NCBI GenBank assembly: GCA_032622095.1
Contig: CP136065.1
Coordinates: 217,476,151-217,540,150 of the forward strand
Direction: 5' to 3'
DNA from: Siphonodentalium dalli
Taxonomy: Eukaryota; Mollusca; Scaphopoda; Gadilida; Siphonodentaliidae
Length of the DNA: 64,000 bases
Shown here piece by piece: positions 35,301 to 48,240 of the stretch. The position numbers were made by a program, and so were the translations under genes. Positions within the stretch are counted from its first letter, which is position 1; each line of letters starts with the position of its first letter. The notes under the pieces are model-generated. The model was not told the DNA's origin and made no database searches. It worked only from the letters and a program-made list of their open reading frames with translations.

Positions 35301-35436
35301 ATTGACATGTATTTTGGTTCCATAGTTGGATGCTGTCTGGATCGAATTCATCTACTTTTATTTGAGACCATTTTGCAGCGAAATCGTGCGCATGTGTATC
35401 CCCAACCTCACTCAAGGTTATGCTATTTGCAGACAT
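32324..35436 (-). mobile_element. Nearly intact CR1/Jockey-group non-LTR retrotransposon ORF2
   Basis: Two abutting minus-strand frames. The frame 35436-34990 (148 aa) has the start of an APE-type endonuclease (FGLNCRSLNANYGDL, FDVIALTEIF, DDGRGGIGIYIKENL). The frame 34993-32324 (889 aa) continues it (IGDLNIDLLNF near residue 42, CDISDHFGIF near 128), then the RT (NYRPISILPSFSKLIEKI, IDLSKAFDTIDHNIL, CGVPQGSILGP, YADD at residues 597-600, codons 33205-33194) and a C-terminal CKNKGCPDC. One single-base frameshift near 35010 separates the two parts; all catalytic motifs are present. The protein would nick target DNA and copy element RNA into it. I see no RNase H. The second, decayed member is at 51388-54612. 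ORF1 is not found. Confidence 0.9.
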
Positions 35437-36689
35437 AGTTGAACATTTCTACATTGTTGTAATGTGCGCCCTTGGGTGTCGTCATATGATTATGTCGTGG
35501 TGCGGAAGATCTGTACTTGTGCGTGGAAACTAATACTAATATCATTTTACTATTATAAATTCAAATTTTGGTGGGATTATATCAATAAATAGTTTATCCG
35601 TGAAATGATGATGAAAGTGTATATAAGTATAGCATACACGGTGTCAATATATTATCAATTATAGATAATATAGCTGAAACAAGTATTAACAACATACATA
35701 TAGAAACCACAGATTCGTGCATTAAAATGTATAGGTGTATAACACACGCAATTGAACACAGCGGCATATGCATACGGTATTTATACATGATAATCAAGAC
35801 ACACGAAACGAATATCTGCATTTTCACTCCATCCACAACATGTATAAACGGAGTCATATTCACCGTGGTGAGAACAGACAGCGGAGAAGGGTGCATAAGG
35901 GTAGCCTCCGTCATGAGCGGTAAGTCAAATTTAGCCGTTTAGGAGAAAAAAAGAGTCTCACTTTAACCCATGTGTTAAATTGACTGTTAGTATTACCAAG
36001 CAGGTGTCATCAAAACAAGTCACCTCACTGATATATAAAATTGGTTCAAACTTTGTTGTGGAATAAATTGATAATATTGTCAAAAATACGACATGAGGTA
36101 CAGACTAGTTCTGGCGCTTACTGTAGCCATCGTTCTTAAATATTATGCTTGACACGGTTTCGTCATTTAGCGCACGATTTTATCGTGCATCCCAAAAGCA
36201 GTGAAGTGTTACAGACCTGTTGCGCCGGTCGACTGTCGCGATAACTTGCTGTTTAGCATCTTGGAATATATAATTCGCTGGGTAATGTTCGATGATTTGT
36301 ATACATGTTGAGGGTGGAATGACTATGTGGATGTCCGAGGATTTAAAGTAATAATGATAATCTCGAAATGCAGTGTGCACAGACTGACTTATGGATATTT
36401 GATTCGTGCGGGATAGTAAGTTTTGTGTGAATTAATTGTGGTTAATTATTAATTGGGTTTATTGAGTCACATTTCCTGGACACAAAGTCCCCAAAACAGG
36501 GCTCTAGTCGAGTCCACAAATCGGCATCCCTATACAGCTCTCTATATAGGGATATCGATCCATAAGCCCGACCAAAACCCCACTCATGGGACCCTATGTC
36601 CAGAAACTGCGATTGAGAGTATTGAGATTAAGGATGTACTATGTGAGATCATGCCATGATTATCCAGTCTAGCCATGGTAGAGATTTTG
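35437..36689. other. No gene seen
   Basis: The first 150 bp may be 5' UTR of the preceding element. The frame 36453-36659 has no recognised similarity. Otherwise AT-rich. Confidence 0.35.
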
Positions 36690-37330
36690 AACTATATATA
36701 CAAACAATGTGGCTAGATCCCAAATGGATTGTTTTTTTGTTTTCACACATGGAATGGTGTATCATGATTTCAAACACAGGGTAGTATACAGTGATAGGTT
36801 GATAGGAACCAATGGTTTAACAAATTATAAGTTATTCACATGTATTTATGCCATGAATTTCCCTTCTGGACTACATATGTAAACTGTGTGACTAGTTTCG
36901 CATGGCATGAGCAGCATGAGGTATTTGAATTGTACTATGTGGCTTGTTACAAATGCATTTTTTTCACCTGGAATGACATACATTTGTATTTTAATTTCCA
37001 TCTCAAGCAATGATGCCATATAACTGATATGAGTGTGAATACTGCAGGGCTTTCTAAATAACACTACTTTATACTGGAATAGCCAGCATAAGGTTGTACA
37101 CAGTGATGGGTACCAATGGTTTCAAAACAATAACATTATTTGCAATTGAGTATAGTAGAGATAATGGTTTACAGCAGTATGAGAGGCACTGAATATGTAC
37201 CGGGAATCTCCATTATAGACTAGTCTTTACACTATTTGATTACACATGACATGAACAGAATGAGACACACTGGATTTGAACTATGCGGCTAGTTACAAAT
37301 GCATCTTTTACTCATACAAAAGGCAGAGTT
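36690..37330 (+). repeat. Degenerate tandem repeat, about 330-bp period
   Basis: Motifs such as GTGGCTAG/TTG...ACAAATGCAT, CAGTGAT(A)GG and ACCAATGGTTT recur at about 36700, 36800/36950 and 37110/37290. Confidence 0.5.
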
Positions 37331-37399
37331 TAATATCTTTCTTACAGAGAATTGTAGTAGGAGAAGTGTATGAGTTTCTTTATAGAAAGAGGGGAATAC

Positions 37400-37615
37400 C
37401 ATAATAATATTTTTATAGTATATTATATTATATTATAGTATAGTACAGCATAGTATATCATAGCATAGTACAGTACAGCATAACATACTTGTATAAGTAT
37501 GTTACAAGTACGGTGCCGCACTATAGTATAGTTTAGCATTGTACATATTTAGTATAGCACTGTACGGTGTTGTATAGTATAGCCTGTTACAGTACAATAC
37601 AGTATGGTATTACAT
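37400..37615. repeat. Pentanucleotide-like low-complexity tract
   Basis: Irregular runs of TATAGTA/CAGTACA (unit TAGTA, CAGTA). Confidence 0.8.
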
Positions 37616-37620
37616 TCTGT

Positions 37621-37840
37621 TGTACAGCAATGCTCCAAGCAATCAACCCCTCAACCACGGAGAGCCACGGGCAACCCCTCAGGATTCAGTCGGAAACACG
37701 GCCCGCCGCCACTCATTGGAAAGCTCTCGGTGAGAGCTTTCCAATGAATGGCAACAAGCCACATCCCCCGACCAAGCCACGAAAAGCCACTCACAACTCT
37801 CCTGTGGCCAAGAGGTCGACTACTTAGAGCATTGCCGACA
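37621..37840. mobile_element. MITE with TGTACAGCAATGCTC ends, copy 1
   Basis: Inverted ends TGTACAGCAATGCTCCAAGC and the inverse of TGTCGGCAATGCTCTAAGTA; internal hairpin TGGAAAGCTCTC/GAGAGCTTTCCA (37718-37744). Related copies at 48241-48376 and, partial and inverted, 50925-51060. Confidence 0.8.
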
Positions 37841-38449
37841 TTTGCTGTGTGACTACTTCATATGGGTCCTATAACTTTGGATATAGCATTTTCATATACA
37901 TGTATTCTCTGTTCATGGTGGTGAATATAGGTCAATAACATACCGGTAACTCTCCTTGAGTAATTTTAGGACCCTTAGATATGATCTATTTATTTTTTAC
38001 CACACTTCCATAACAATTGGGGATTTTTAAATTTGTTATGATGGCATAATTTTTAACGAAAGATGAAAATTTGTTTAATTATTTCTTTGTATATTTATTT
38101 CTTTGTTTTGAGAATATTCAAAAAAATGTTTATAAATATTCTATAGATAGCAACATTTCATGTCCAAGTTTGAAATATTATTTCCATAGTGGCATTGTGA
38201 CAGAATTCATAATTAAGACTTGTTTCAAAATAAATTTTGTTTTGTGTTAATAGTAATGTTTCCTGTCCAAGTTTGTGTGAGATGAAAATTTGTTTGTTTG
38301 TTTGTTTGTTTGTTTTTTTTTGGACATAATTCATAACAACCGGCTTGTCTCTGTTAATCAACAACATTATGTCACGGCCCTTAGTCAACTCAGATGCTCT
38401 TTAGTCAAAAAATAAGTGCCATTTCTAAATGTCCCGCAAAAGATTTTAT
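37841..38449. other. No gene; (TTTG)n microsatellite
   Basis: AT-rich. 38290-38320 is (TTTG)7-8 followed by T9. Confidence 0.6.
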
Positions 38450-39720
38450 CATCATTATTGATGTCTTTTTCATGTCTTCTCAGTCATCAATGCCCCAGGT
38501 GAGCATGCACGTTCATGATTGATCATGTGTATGCTCTCGAGTGCTAGATGCCAGTAGTTGTCTGATTTTCTAGACCAAAGACTAATAATATACATGGCTA
38601 GATAAGGATCATACATTTTATACAAGAATTGATAAGCATGGAGCGTACATTTATACTTATTTAGCGCTTGAGATGCTAGTACCGGCATACATGTATGTAC
38701 CTTCAATATCATTAGATGCCTGTGATAGGTCCCTTAATCAAATAAGATAAAAGATTATAGCATTATAACCATATAAATCCAGATTCATCAGATGCAAATT
38801 CTATATAGTCCGTCTTATCAATGCCCTAAATAAGCATGTATATAGTGCTAATACACCCAATATCATGAGATGCATGTGATAGGCTCCTTAACCATAATTT
38901 GAAACAACATCAAGGGTTATAGAGTTATAAGCATGTATAAATCAAATTCGTCGTCAGATGCCAAAAGTTGTGTTAAGGTCCTGGGCTATACAAATAATTC
39001 ATATTAAGGCATATTAGCTGATTTTGAGACCGTATTCTAATTATCATTGGGAAGTTGTATTCTGTTAGCTCCAATTTAATCAGAGGCTTCATTATTTGGT
39101 TATTTTTTGTTTTTTTTTTTTTTTTTTTTTTTTGGTTGTTTGTTGTTATATGATAGTCTCCTGGATAGTAATTCAGATTACTCATTGTTTCACATACATG
39201 TATCAATGGGTACGTATATACCAATTTTAATGGGTGCGACAAAAGTTTGTAAATTCCCCGTCCAGAGATCACAACAACAACATTTAAACAAAATCTATAT
39301 AGAATATGATATTGACTCATCAATGCCATAATTAAGCATGTATATATGGTGCTAGTACATCCAGTATCTTCCTGTGATAGGCTCCTTAACCATAATTTAC
39401 AACAACAACATCAGGGATTATAGAGTTCTATGCATGTATAAATCAAAATACCTCAGATGTCATGAGTTGTTTTAGGGTCTTGGAGATATTATTTAAGTTA
39501 AGGCATATAATAAAATTAAAGAACCTTATATTACAACAATAACATCAATGGTTATAGGGTTATAGCATATAGCTTCAAGTTTCAGGTGCCAAAAGTAGTG
39601 TTAGGGTCATGGGCTATGGGCTATATAAAGTAATTCAGAATGAGGCATATAAGCTGATTTTGAGACAGTATTCCAAATATAATTAAGTGCGGCAAAAGTA
39701 TGTTTGTTCCTAGACCATAG
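38450..39720 (+). repeat. Tandem repeat, about 500-bp period
   Basis: Units start near 38480, 38815 and 39315 with (T/C)ATCAATGCCC..AAGCATGTATATA, followed by TGTGATAGGCTCCTTAACCA and TTAGGGTC(C/A)TGGGCTAT. A partial unit begins near 39525. A T25 run lies at about 39110-39134. No coding frame. Confidence 0.75.
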
Positions 39721-39946
39721 TTCACAACTACTACAAAAAAGTTATATGCAGGCTATATTGTTGCACATTCACATATATAGTGCTAGTACTTATAATTTAT
39801 TTTTTAACTTTAAGGTCTTTAATAGCTTTAATTATATTTTCACGGATGAAAGGGACATCAGAGAGTGTGTTGTTACATCTACTGGGTATAGTTGGAATTT
39901 GATGGTCGCGGTCGGCTATCGTTGAGTTTAAAATACAAGCCTCATT
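39721..39946. other. No gene seen
   Basis: AT-rich sequence before the retrotransposon linker fragment. Confidence 0.3.
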
Positions 39947-40490
39947 TTAGCAGTTTGCCTTTTCGTTGTCATTTGTCACATATGTTTTTCCATCTGTCGA
40001 GACATCGCCATGTTGACTATATAGTGGTGGAATACTTGTGACTTTCTTTATATTTAATAAATAATGTATTGTTTGCCAAAAATCTCGAGGGGATGGTGAT
40101 TCATTTACTCTATCTTCGAGTTTTGTTTCGAATTCAATCTTTGCATATTTATTCATGTTATTGACTTTATTTCTAATATATTTGTATTTCCTCCACGATT
40201 CTACTGAATTTCTTCTAAGAGCAATTTTTCTCAATCTGTCACAGTGTCTTATCTCTCTTCGGATATCGGAATTAAACCAAAATTTGTCCTTTGTGCGTAT
40301 TGTAACCGTTACTCGGGGGATGGTTTCTTCCATTATGCTGAGGAAATGTTTACCGAAAAGGGTGACAGTCGTGTCAATATTATCGATTGGATTTAATTTT
40401 AGTTCCCATTCTATGGCATCTATCATAGATCTGGCCCTTACATAATCTCCAAATTTATACTTCCAAATTGTTCTTTTGAAAGAGACGTAT
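39947..40490 (-). pseudogene. Non-LTR retrotransposon, linker between EN and RT
   Basis: On minus: KRTIWKYKFGDYVRARSM (from about 40480), IEWELKLN, RTKDKFWFNSDIRREIRHCD, YIRNKVNNMNKYAK, SPRDFWQTIHYLLN and ending at KTYVTNDNEKAN. This is the conserved region between the endonuclease and the RT of CR1-like ORF2 proteins. Its 5' continuation (endonuclease) is at 44015-43441, on the far side of a 2.9-kb insertion. Confidence 0.8.
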
Positions 40491-40500
40491 TACGTTACGT

Positions 40501-43439
40501 GTGGATACACACATGGATGTAATCTCTGTAAATATCGTGTATTTGGCGTTTTACATGGATCATACACACCGTGTAATATGTGTCCGCTGACAACCCAATC
40601 ATCGCGACTGTGTTTAACCACAGTGAGTTAAACTCTGAACCGCCGAAGAGCCGTTGACTGGGACGAAGTCATCAGGCCGCTTAAAATAATTATTCGCGCG
40701 ATAACTCAAATGGTCGACGCTCTGTTTAAATCATTGTCAGTCTTTTATTGATGTTAATACCAGTGATGGCATCTTCCCCAACGCAGGGGGCTATGACCCA
40801 CAACATGCACGGGGAGCTATATTATCCCAGAAGCTTCCGAATTCACAGAATTGCATATTTCCTGTCACCCTGAGTCATGACACACTGCTTTATAAATATC
40901 GTAGTCATGTCTGTCGTGTCTGTTTTCTACGAGTGATTAATCTAATATGCAGCAATTTATGCTATTCATATAATTATGAACATATTATACAGCTTTAAAA
41001 TCTGAATGCATGGTGTTGCTGTTTGTCTTCATTCGGCGAAAGGGTTGCCTAGCTACGAGTTCCCAACTACGCCACCTTTCCTCTCTTGTGTTATACAGTT
41101 ATACATGTATACGCAAAATTTACAACTATTGATATTTAACCCTTTGAACCCTGGCTCCCCACAACGATCGACACCCTGACCCTGGGCTCCCAATGGTATT
41201 TTTTTTATATTGTGGCCAGTGTTTAGATGTATGGTGTTGTTTATGTTCAAGTGGTGTCACATTTCTGAAACTTTAGATGTATGTTCCCCATGGACTACTG
41301 ATTATTTTACGATCTGGTTACATTGCCACGTGGTCACTCCCTGGTAACGGTTGCTAGGCATCTACCCGATATTGAAAGTAAAATACAATTATAGCTTTTA
41401 CGGTCGTAATTCAGCCCAATGAAATGGCTTTTTTGATGCAGTCAACACCCTATTGTGAAATTTGAGATATATCGGGCCAGAAGTCTGATCCTAACTTGTA
41501 TTTAAGGGTAGCAACGGTTGCTAAGCAAATACCCCAAATGATCGAATGACACCATTGCCCTGTGAATCCAATTGTATTATGCCCCAATTTAGACATTCTT
41601 GGCATGCACATGCTGATGGTTATGTTCAAATGGTGCTACAGGTCTGAAATTTTACAGGTATGTTCCCATGGGCCACTGTGTATTGTTTTTAGAACGGTAT
41701 ACTTTGCCACACGGTCACTCCCTGGTAAGGGTTTCTAAGCAACTACCCGGAACTGAAAGTGTAATGCAATTATAGCTTATAGCGTCGTATAATTCCGCGC
41801 TAAGAAACGGCATTTTCTATGCAGTCAATACCCTATTGTGAAACTGGAGATACATCAGGTCAGAAGATTGAACCTACATGTAGTTTGTATTTAACGGTAT
41901 CAATGGTTGCTAAGCATATATAGCCCAAGTGATCGAATGACACCACTTCCATGTGCATTCAATGGCATTACGTCCCGTTTTAGACATCGCCTATATGGCA
42001 CGGTGATGGTCATGTTCAAATGGTGTCACGAGTCTTAAACTTTACATAATTGCTCAATAATGCACGATTTTAACACGTGTTTGTAATGCGCGCCCAAGTA
42101 GATCGGACTAGATGGTATTATGACCATGCAACCCATTTCCACATGCAGTACTACTCTGGTACAATGTCAAAACGTGCAGCTGCATGTATAACGCAAATTT
42201 ATATACTATGGAGATCCTTGATGTGATTGTATCATTTCACAAAAATCCATAAATTTATTATTTTATCCTATGCGCATGCGCGAAACAAATCGACTCAAAT
42301 AAGTAACTGCATGCGCCTTCCTCACATATGACAGAACACTGATTATGTGTGCAATACTAATTTAAACCAAAAAGAGTGATCGAAATGGTGTCTTTCTACA
42401 ATCCTGCGAATCGCGCAACATTGTAGAGCTTTACCCGAATCGCCAGGAATCGCTTCAAATGATGTACGTTTGTTGAATTCTGCGCTGTGTGCATGCGCAT
42501 GTTTTTCTACCCCAACTAGTCGGCAACAAACTCATACACATGCACCCATGGCACTGCTGAAGTTCCTTGGGATCATTTACATAGATATAAGTGGATATAC
42601 CAATGGTTATAACATGTATACACATGCTACATAGGTTTATGATGTCACTGAATGCTGCTGGCCGCTTTTGCGGCCAGTCGGGTGTATGAACGTTTTCTGG
42701 CTGGCCGCTTTTGCGGCCAGTCGGGTTCAAAGGGTTAAGTAAAACATTATATTGTAATTCTTGCCCAGATAATCCCGGCTGATACATTCAATTAACTCCC
42801 TTAGTTATTGGAAGCTTTCGAGAACCAGCCCCTCCCCCAATCATGGATTATGGTCGAAAATGTTATAATTCAAGCGTGTGGCAGTTAGGAGCTTGTTCAA
42901 CCTTTGGCTTGAGAAACATATATATAAATGGGGAGGGGGGTGTCACTCTTTTTAATTTCAACGCTGTACCTGCATTATTTTTTGGCGCTATAATGAATAT
43001 TTACAGTCCCAATTGAATTAATGTTATCACGTGAGCTCGCTCTCAAATTATCAGAGAAATCTCAACAAGCCAGTATCATCCTATAAAAGAATTCTGCATA
43101 TTTTATTTTTGTTTTGGATGACCCTGTTTCCAAGAAATGACAGAAACACATCAAGTATAAAATCGACCGGCTCTAATCCACTTTTCGAAATGAATTATAA
43201 CTCGTGAAAAACAGCAACATATATCAGACAAGAATTACTCATTTCGGCATCCACGAAAGAAGACATGTTTATGACTGGCCTGAAATTTCTTGATGGCAGT
43301 TTGTTTGATAATGGCTTATAACTACTCACTGGTGAAATTGACCTCTCGCGCGCAGGTGATTAATTTGGTCAATTATTGGTGTGGCCATGTAAAATACATG
43401 TATTTTACATACAGACATTACATGCATGTGTGTATCCAC
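40501..43439. mobile_element. TIR DNA transposon of 2.94 kb, host to a second one
   Basis: Inverted ends share GTGGATACACACATG, then a G/C mismatch, ATGTAAT and TTTTACATGG further in. It lies exactly between the two halves of an old non-LTR ORF2 (endonuclease to the right, linker to the left). No transposase is recognisable. Its middle is occupied by the TTAA element 41140-42734. I do not see a clear target-site duplication. Confidence 0.7.
41136..42738. mobile_element. piggyBac-type element with internal 385-bp tandem units
   Basis: TTAA at 41136-41139 and 42735-42738; inverted tips CCCTTTGAACCC / GGGTTCAAAGGG; 1595 bp between. Inside, about 2.3 tandem units of roughly 385 bp (41155-42055) share GGTCACTCCCTGGTAA, CCCTATTGTGAAA and GATCGAATGACACCA. 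Near the right end GCTGGCCGC-TTTTGCGGCCAG hairpins occur twice (42657-42680, 42700-42723). No transposase; non-autonomous. Confidence 0.8.
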
Positions 43440-43440
43440 C

Positions 43441-44015
43441 CTAATGGTCTGAAAGTCCTAGGTTCAGTGTATCGGCATCATATACATGTATGGTCTTGCT
43501 CACAATTATGGGATCTAGAAGAGTTTGTGAAGTTTGTGTTACTCTTGTTGGTGTTTTAATTACGTTTTCGAATTCATAATGGCTGAATATTTCGCTGAGT
43601 TTCGAATGTGGATCAAGTAGATTAGAATTAAAGTCACCCAGTAAAATTAAATTTTCCGTCATTTTCATAGCCTCATCTATTGATTCTTCAAGTCGGTCCC
43701 AGTAATTAATGTGACAAAACTGTTCGGATCTATATGATAGCGTCAATAGAAAACGATTTGATTTATTTACCACCTGAAACCAGACGATAGAAGAGTCAAA
43801 TTCAAGTTCGGTTCTCCGTTTATACACTAGGTGTTCAGCAAAATAAATGCAAACACCCCGCCATCTGAATTTCGGTCTGATCTAAATGGGGAGCTGAAAT
43901 GTTCAGTTAATAGTTTTTCTGTAGAATAAGATTGGTCGAGGTGGGTTTCGGTGAAACATAGGATGTCATACTCGTTTATGGAGTCAACTATTTTTCTAGC
44001 TTATTTCTGATACTA
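43441..44015 (-). pseudogene. Non-LTR retrotransposon endonuclease fragment
   Basis: On minus from about 44015: NIRSIRNKLEK, YDILCFTETHLDQSYS, PFRSDRNSDGG, then in the frame 43827-43441 SSIVWFQV, LILLGDFNSNLLD, TPTRVTQTSQTLLDPI and LGLSDH, where the insertion interrupts. TETHL, GDFN and SDH are APE endonuclease motifs. Frameshifted near 43830. Confidence 0.8.
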
Positions 44016-45633
44016 CGAATATTATATTGAAAAATGGGTGGGTCAATATTCATGACCATGCTTATGTAGAGCGATTAGAAAGTGTCGATGTCCAAGTTCG
44101 TGAAATTTCTATTGACTATGCCGATGATTTTAGAAGCTTTATTGTTTTAGGATATTGTAGGAAGGCTAATCTGGCCGTGTCAAATTGAGTTATAGCGATG
44201 GAATTTCTCGCAGGACAAAACATTTCGGGGTTTCGTGGGGTGTGTATTCGCTGGATGTCTTATAATTGCAGTATGTAACTATTATGACCGCGTTAATTGC
44301 TTTCGGTGTTTAGGTATGAACAATTGCTGGGCCATGAACTCGTGGCGGGAACACAATGCCTCCGATTTTTGATCCGCATTTAGAAGCTTTCTGGTGTGGT
44401 GAATGAGAAACCTGCAGTAATAAGCCGTAGTTTTTTGTAATAATTTGAAGGATTAGTTGTTTTAATGGAATTCTGAGGCGGTGCATTCATGCAACCAATA
44501 TATTTTATATTATAATTTATATTTATGGCTAATAATATGATCTTGAGGGCGTTACCATTTCTGATTATGTTTTCTTGTTTACGGTGTTGTTGTTGTTGTT
44601 GTTGTTGTTGTTGACATGACGTGTAAATGTACACGTGTGTGCTTTGAAGCAACCAGAACACTGTCAACTGGATTGAACAATTCAAGTTAAAAACAACATT
44701 CTAATAACACTGTCAACTAATAGCTGCTGTTGTTGATATTATTGTCACCAGTGATTGACATCGAAGCTCTTGTTAATTGCACCTGTATCCTCTTGTGTCA
44801 GTAAATCTGTCAGTGTTTTGATAGTCACAGCCTGTAAATTTCAACATGAGCAATGAGACGAATGAAGACAAGTCATAGCCGACAGCTCATAGAGGCATCG
44901 AAGAGGCAGCTCGAAGACAACCCATTTGTCACAATTTACTGGAAAATATAAATTATTAAGTCGATTTTAGCAGATATAGAACTTGTCCGTTCACATAGGA
45001 ACCGAAGTCAGACAGTTTTAACATTTAATTTAGTCCACATCTGTATACTGTGTATAGCTTACATTTTCCCCACACAAAAACAATTGCGTTTTCAGCGCGG
45101 CAAGCAATTCGTGAGTGATTTAATTTAATTTAATTACGGACGCAAGACAGGACGGAATGAATATGCCGGATAGTGGCACTGAGTACAAACAATTAATAAT
45201 AAATATTAAATATCAGAAGAATCAGATTCAGTCATACTGTATGGAGTCACTGCCGTATATAATTTTGTCGGCAATAAATATATTGTTGAATTTTGACGGC
45301 ATGAACTTGGAAATGCGCACATTTTTAACTTTGACCATTTTCAGGGGGCATAAAACAACGATAATTCACCGTACAACTGATAAATGATATGGGACCGTCG
45401 GATCCGACATTGTCAAGCCAACAGTATTTACTAACAGTGTAGTTTTAGTTTGTTGATTTTGAACGGTAAATTTGGTAACGATAATGGAATTGGGAAGTTA
45501 ACCTGTCGTAACACTTGCGTGGTAGACTATATGATTGGATCGCTTGTCTTGCTACTGATGATCGATAATTTTGAAGTTCTCCGATTTTCATCTTTATGGG
45601 TAGGAAACAAAAATAAAAATAACCGATCGATCC
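44016..45633. other. No gene seen; (GTT)n tract
   Basis: 44584-44612 is (GTT)9-10. The frame 45157-45387 has no recognised similarity. Otherwise AT-rich. Confidence 0.4.
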
Positions 45634-46972
45634 GTGGTAGATAACTATTGTTATTATACCAACAGAAGGTATTGCAGATCCATAAAACGTATACAAAAAT
45701 TAGGTACCAGAGCAATGTTTGGGCTACTACAGCGGATCGGGAACCTTAACTTAGGTCCCTATTTTGCTTTCCGACTCTTTGATAGTGCAATTGAACCAAT
45801 AATTGTGTATGGTAGCGAATTTTTGGGCTTAGAGAACTGCGAATGCATAGAAGGGGCTCACTTAAAGTTTATGAAATATGTCTTACACATGAAGTCGAGT
45901 ACACCAAACTATATGGTTTACGGGGAAATTGGGAGGTATCCCTTGTCGATTTTAGCGAGAACGAGAATGCTTGGTTTTTGGTCGCGATTATAGTTTTAAA
46001 GGTGATTGCTTAATATTAGCGCAAAAGTTATATTAACTTCTCTATTTCATCGCACAAAGTTCTTATTTGAACGTGTTCCTCTGGGACTCGCAACACTCTT
46101 TAAGTAAACTAGAGTAGAATATATTCATGGAAGTTCGTAGAACAAAATTTGTTGAACAATGGAAGAACACGTTTGAGTCATCAGATGGCGGACAGTTTTA
46201 TGAGCTGTTTAAACGTAATTTCGGAATGGAAGCATATATGGCTAGTACAACAAACCCTTTGCTAACATATATTGTTAAAGTGATGTGAAACACTCAGGTA
46301 GGGTGATCAAATAGAAATGGAGAATAATCGTCGTGTTCAAAGTAGTAATTTTGACAAATAGTATATCCAATTTGACAACACATGCACACAGTCATTCTTA
46401 TATAGGAATTAAATGCAGTTACTCTCGATGTCGAAATCGTTTCCGTTAGTTTATTGCTGATAGATGCGTCCCGAATCGAGTAGTAAATATTTACAATTGA
46501 GCATAGTACTGACGATGTCTTCTATTGATTGCTACGGTCGATTTGCTTCAAATTTTCGGTGATGTTAGTAGAATGTTACAGTCCTCCAGTTGTTATTGTG
46601 CCTGAATACTATCTTATCAGTTTCACGCACCCGAAAAAGTACATAATATGTCTTTAAGATGTGCACTGCTAATCATAGACATCCAGATTGAAAGGGCAAG
46701 GTGTGGTAAAGCCAAACAGAAAAACCAAAAAATAAGAATACAAATATCTGCCAGGACGGCGATAGGCGACGAATTACACTTTACACTAGAATGCACGGAA
46801 CTCACATATTTAAGACGAAAATATTTGCCAAAATATTTGCCAGAAACTTACCATACGGAACCAACTGCAACTAAATTAGTGAGGTTACTCACGAGTGCTG
46901 ACCCAAATGTTCTAAAGCAGTTTGCAATCTTTGTGAAGTTATGTTGTAAGATTATCGATATGAACTAACTAA
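45634..46972 (+). pseudogene. Non-LTR retrotransposon, 3' part of RT ORF
   Basis: The frame 45634-45993 reads RAMFGLLQRIGNLNLG, PIIVYGSEFLGLEN, STPNYMVYGEIGRYPL and RMLGFWSRL, the post-catalytic region of a CR1-like ORF2. It continues in other frames (46140-46290, WKNTFESS-type) and again at 46648-46968 (AIGDELHFTLECTEL..YLPKYLP). An unrelated stretch of about 350 bp at 46290-46640 may be another insertion. Several stops and shifts: dead copy. Confidence 0.8.
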
Positions 46973-47039
46973 TTGACAGCGGCAATTTAACTATATATGC
47001 TTACGACGATAACGGTGGTGACATATGTTACGACAGATA

Positions 47040-48220
47040 TAGCGACGACGAATGATGGTTGGTGGTAACGAAGATGATTGCGACGATGATAGTGAAAAGT
47101 ACCCTTATGATGTGATGACAATGACTATGTTTATGGTATGTGAAGATGATGATAACTATGCCGCTGATGATAACGAGATTATGGTATTCCGATGATGGTG
47201 ACGATGACTACGGCAGATGACGTCACCATGACGTTAAAGACGCTGATGACGACGAGTATAATGATGACGAGGCCGAGATATGGAATATGACGATACATGT
47301 GGTTGTGGTGGTGGTGGTGGTGGTTATGATAAATAATGTTTCGAATGGCGATGGTGATGGTGGCGATAATGATGATGATGATGATGATGCTAACGATGCC
47401 GATGATGATGATGATAATGATGATGATGATGCTGATGATGATGATAATGTTTCGGGTGACAATGTTGATGGTGGCGATGATGATGTTACGATGCTGATGA
47501 TGATGATGATGACGAGAATGACTATGATGGCGATGATGATAAGTATGGCGATGATGTTGATTGCGTTGATCACGATGATGATAATGATGATGATGATGGT
47601 GACGATGACGATTACGATGATGATGATGATGATGATGACGAGAATGATGGCGATGGCGATGATAAGTATGGCGATGATGTTGATGGCGATGATCACGATG
47701 ATGGTGATGATGATGATGATGATGGTGACGATTACGATGATGGTGATGTTCATGATGTCGATGATGATAACGATGACGATGACGACGACGATCGACGAAG
47801 ATGACGATGATGATGATTGTGATGATAATGCTGACGATGATGATGACGATGATTATGACGATGATGATGGTGCTGATGATTGCGATGATGATGATGATTA
47901 TGATGATGATGATGATGGTGGTGGTGATGGAGGTGGCGATGATGATCATCATGATGGTGACGATGATGACGACGATGACGACGACGATTATGACGACGAC
48001 GAAGATGACGATGACGTCAACGATGACGATGGTGATGATGATGACGACGACGATGACGACGACGATGATGATGATGACGACGACATTGATGAAGACGATG
48101 ATGACGATGATGATGATGATGATGATGGTGACGACGACGATGATGACGACGATGATGATGGTGATGATGATGATGACGACGACGATGATGACGACGACGA
48201 CGATGAAGATAATTGTGGCG
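47040..48220. repeat. GAT/GAC trinucleotide microsatellite, 1.2 kb
   Basis: Almost pure GAT/GAC with some GGT and ATG. It gives long frames on both strands (poly-Asp on plus at 47287-48249, poly-His/Ile on minus). The plus frame switches from Asp to Met codons and back, so the reading frame is not kept, which argues against a protein. See the findings. Confidence 0.9.
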
Positions 48221-48240
48221 TTGAGTTAAATAAACAATAT

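Noticed and set aside
36453-36659. Frame MGLLSHISWTQSPQNRALVE as a host gene
   Set aside because: No splice signals, no recognised domain; too short to support.
42455-42787. Minus-strand frame across the end of the TTAA element
   Set aside because: It crosses the transposon boundary and contains the GGCCGC hairpins; no similarity recognised.
47179-47952. His/Ile-rich minus-strand frames
   Set aside because: The complement of a GAT/GAC microsatellite.
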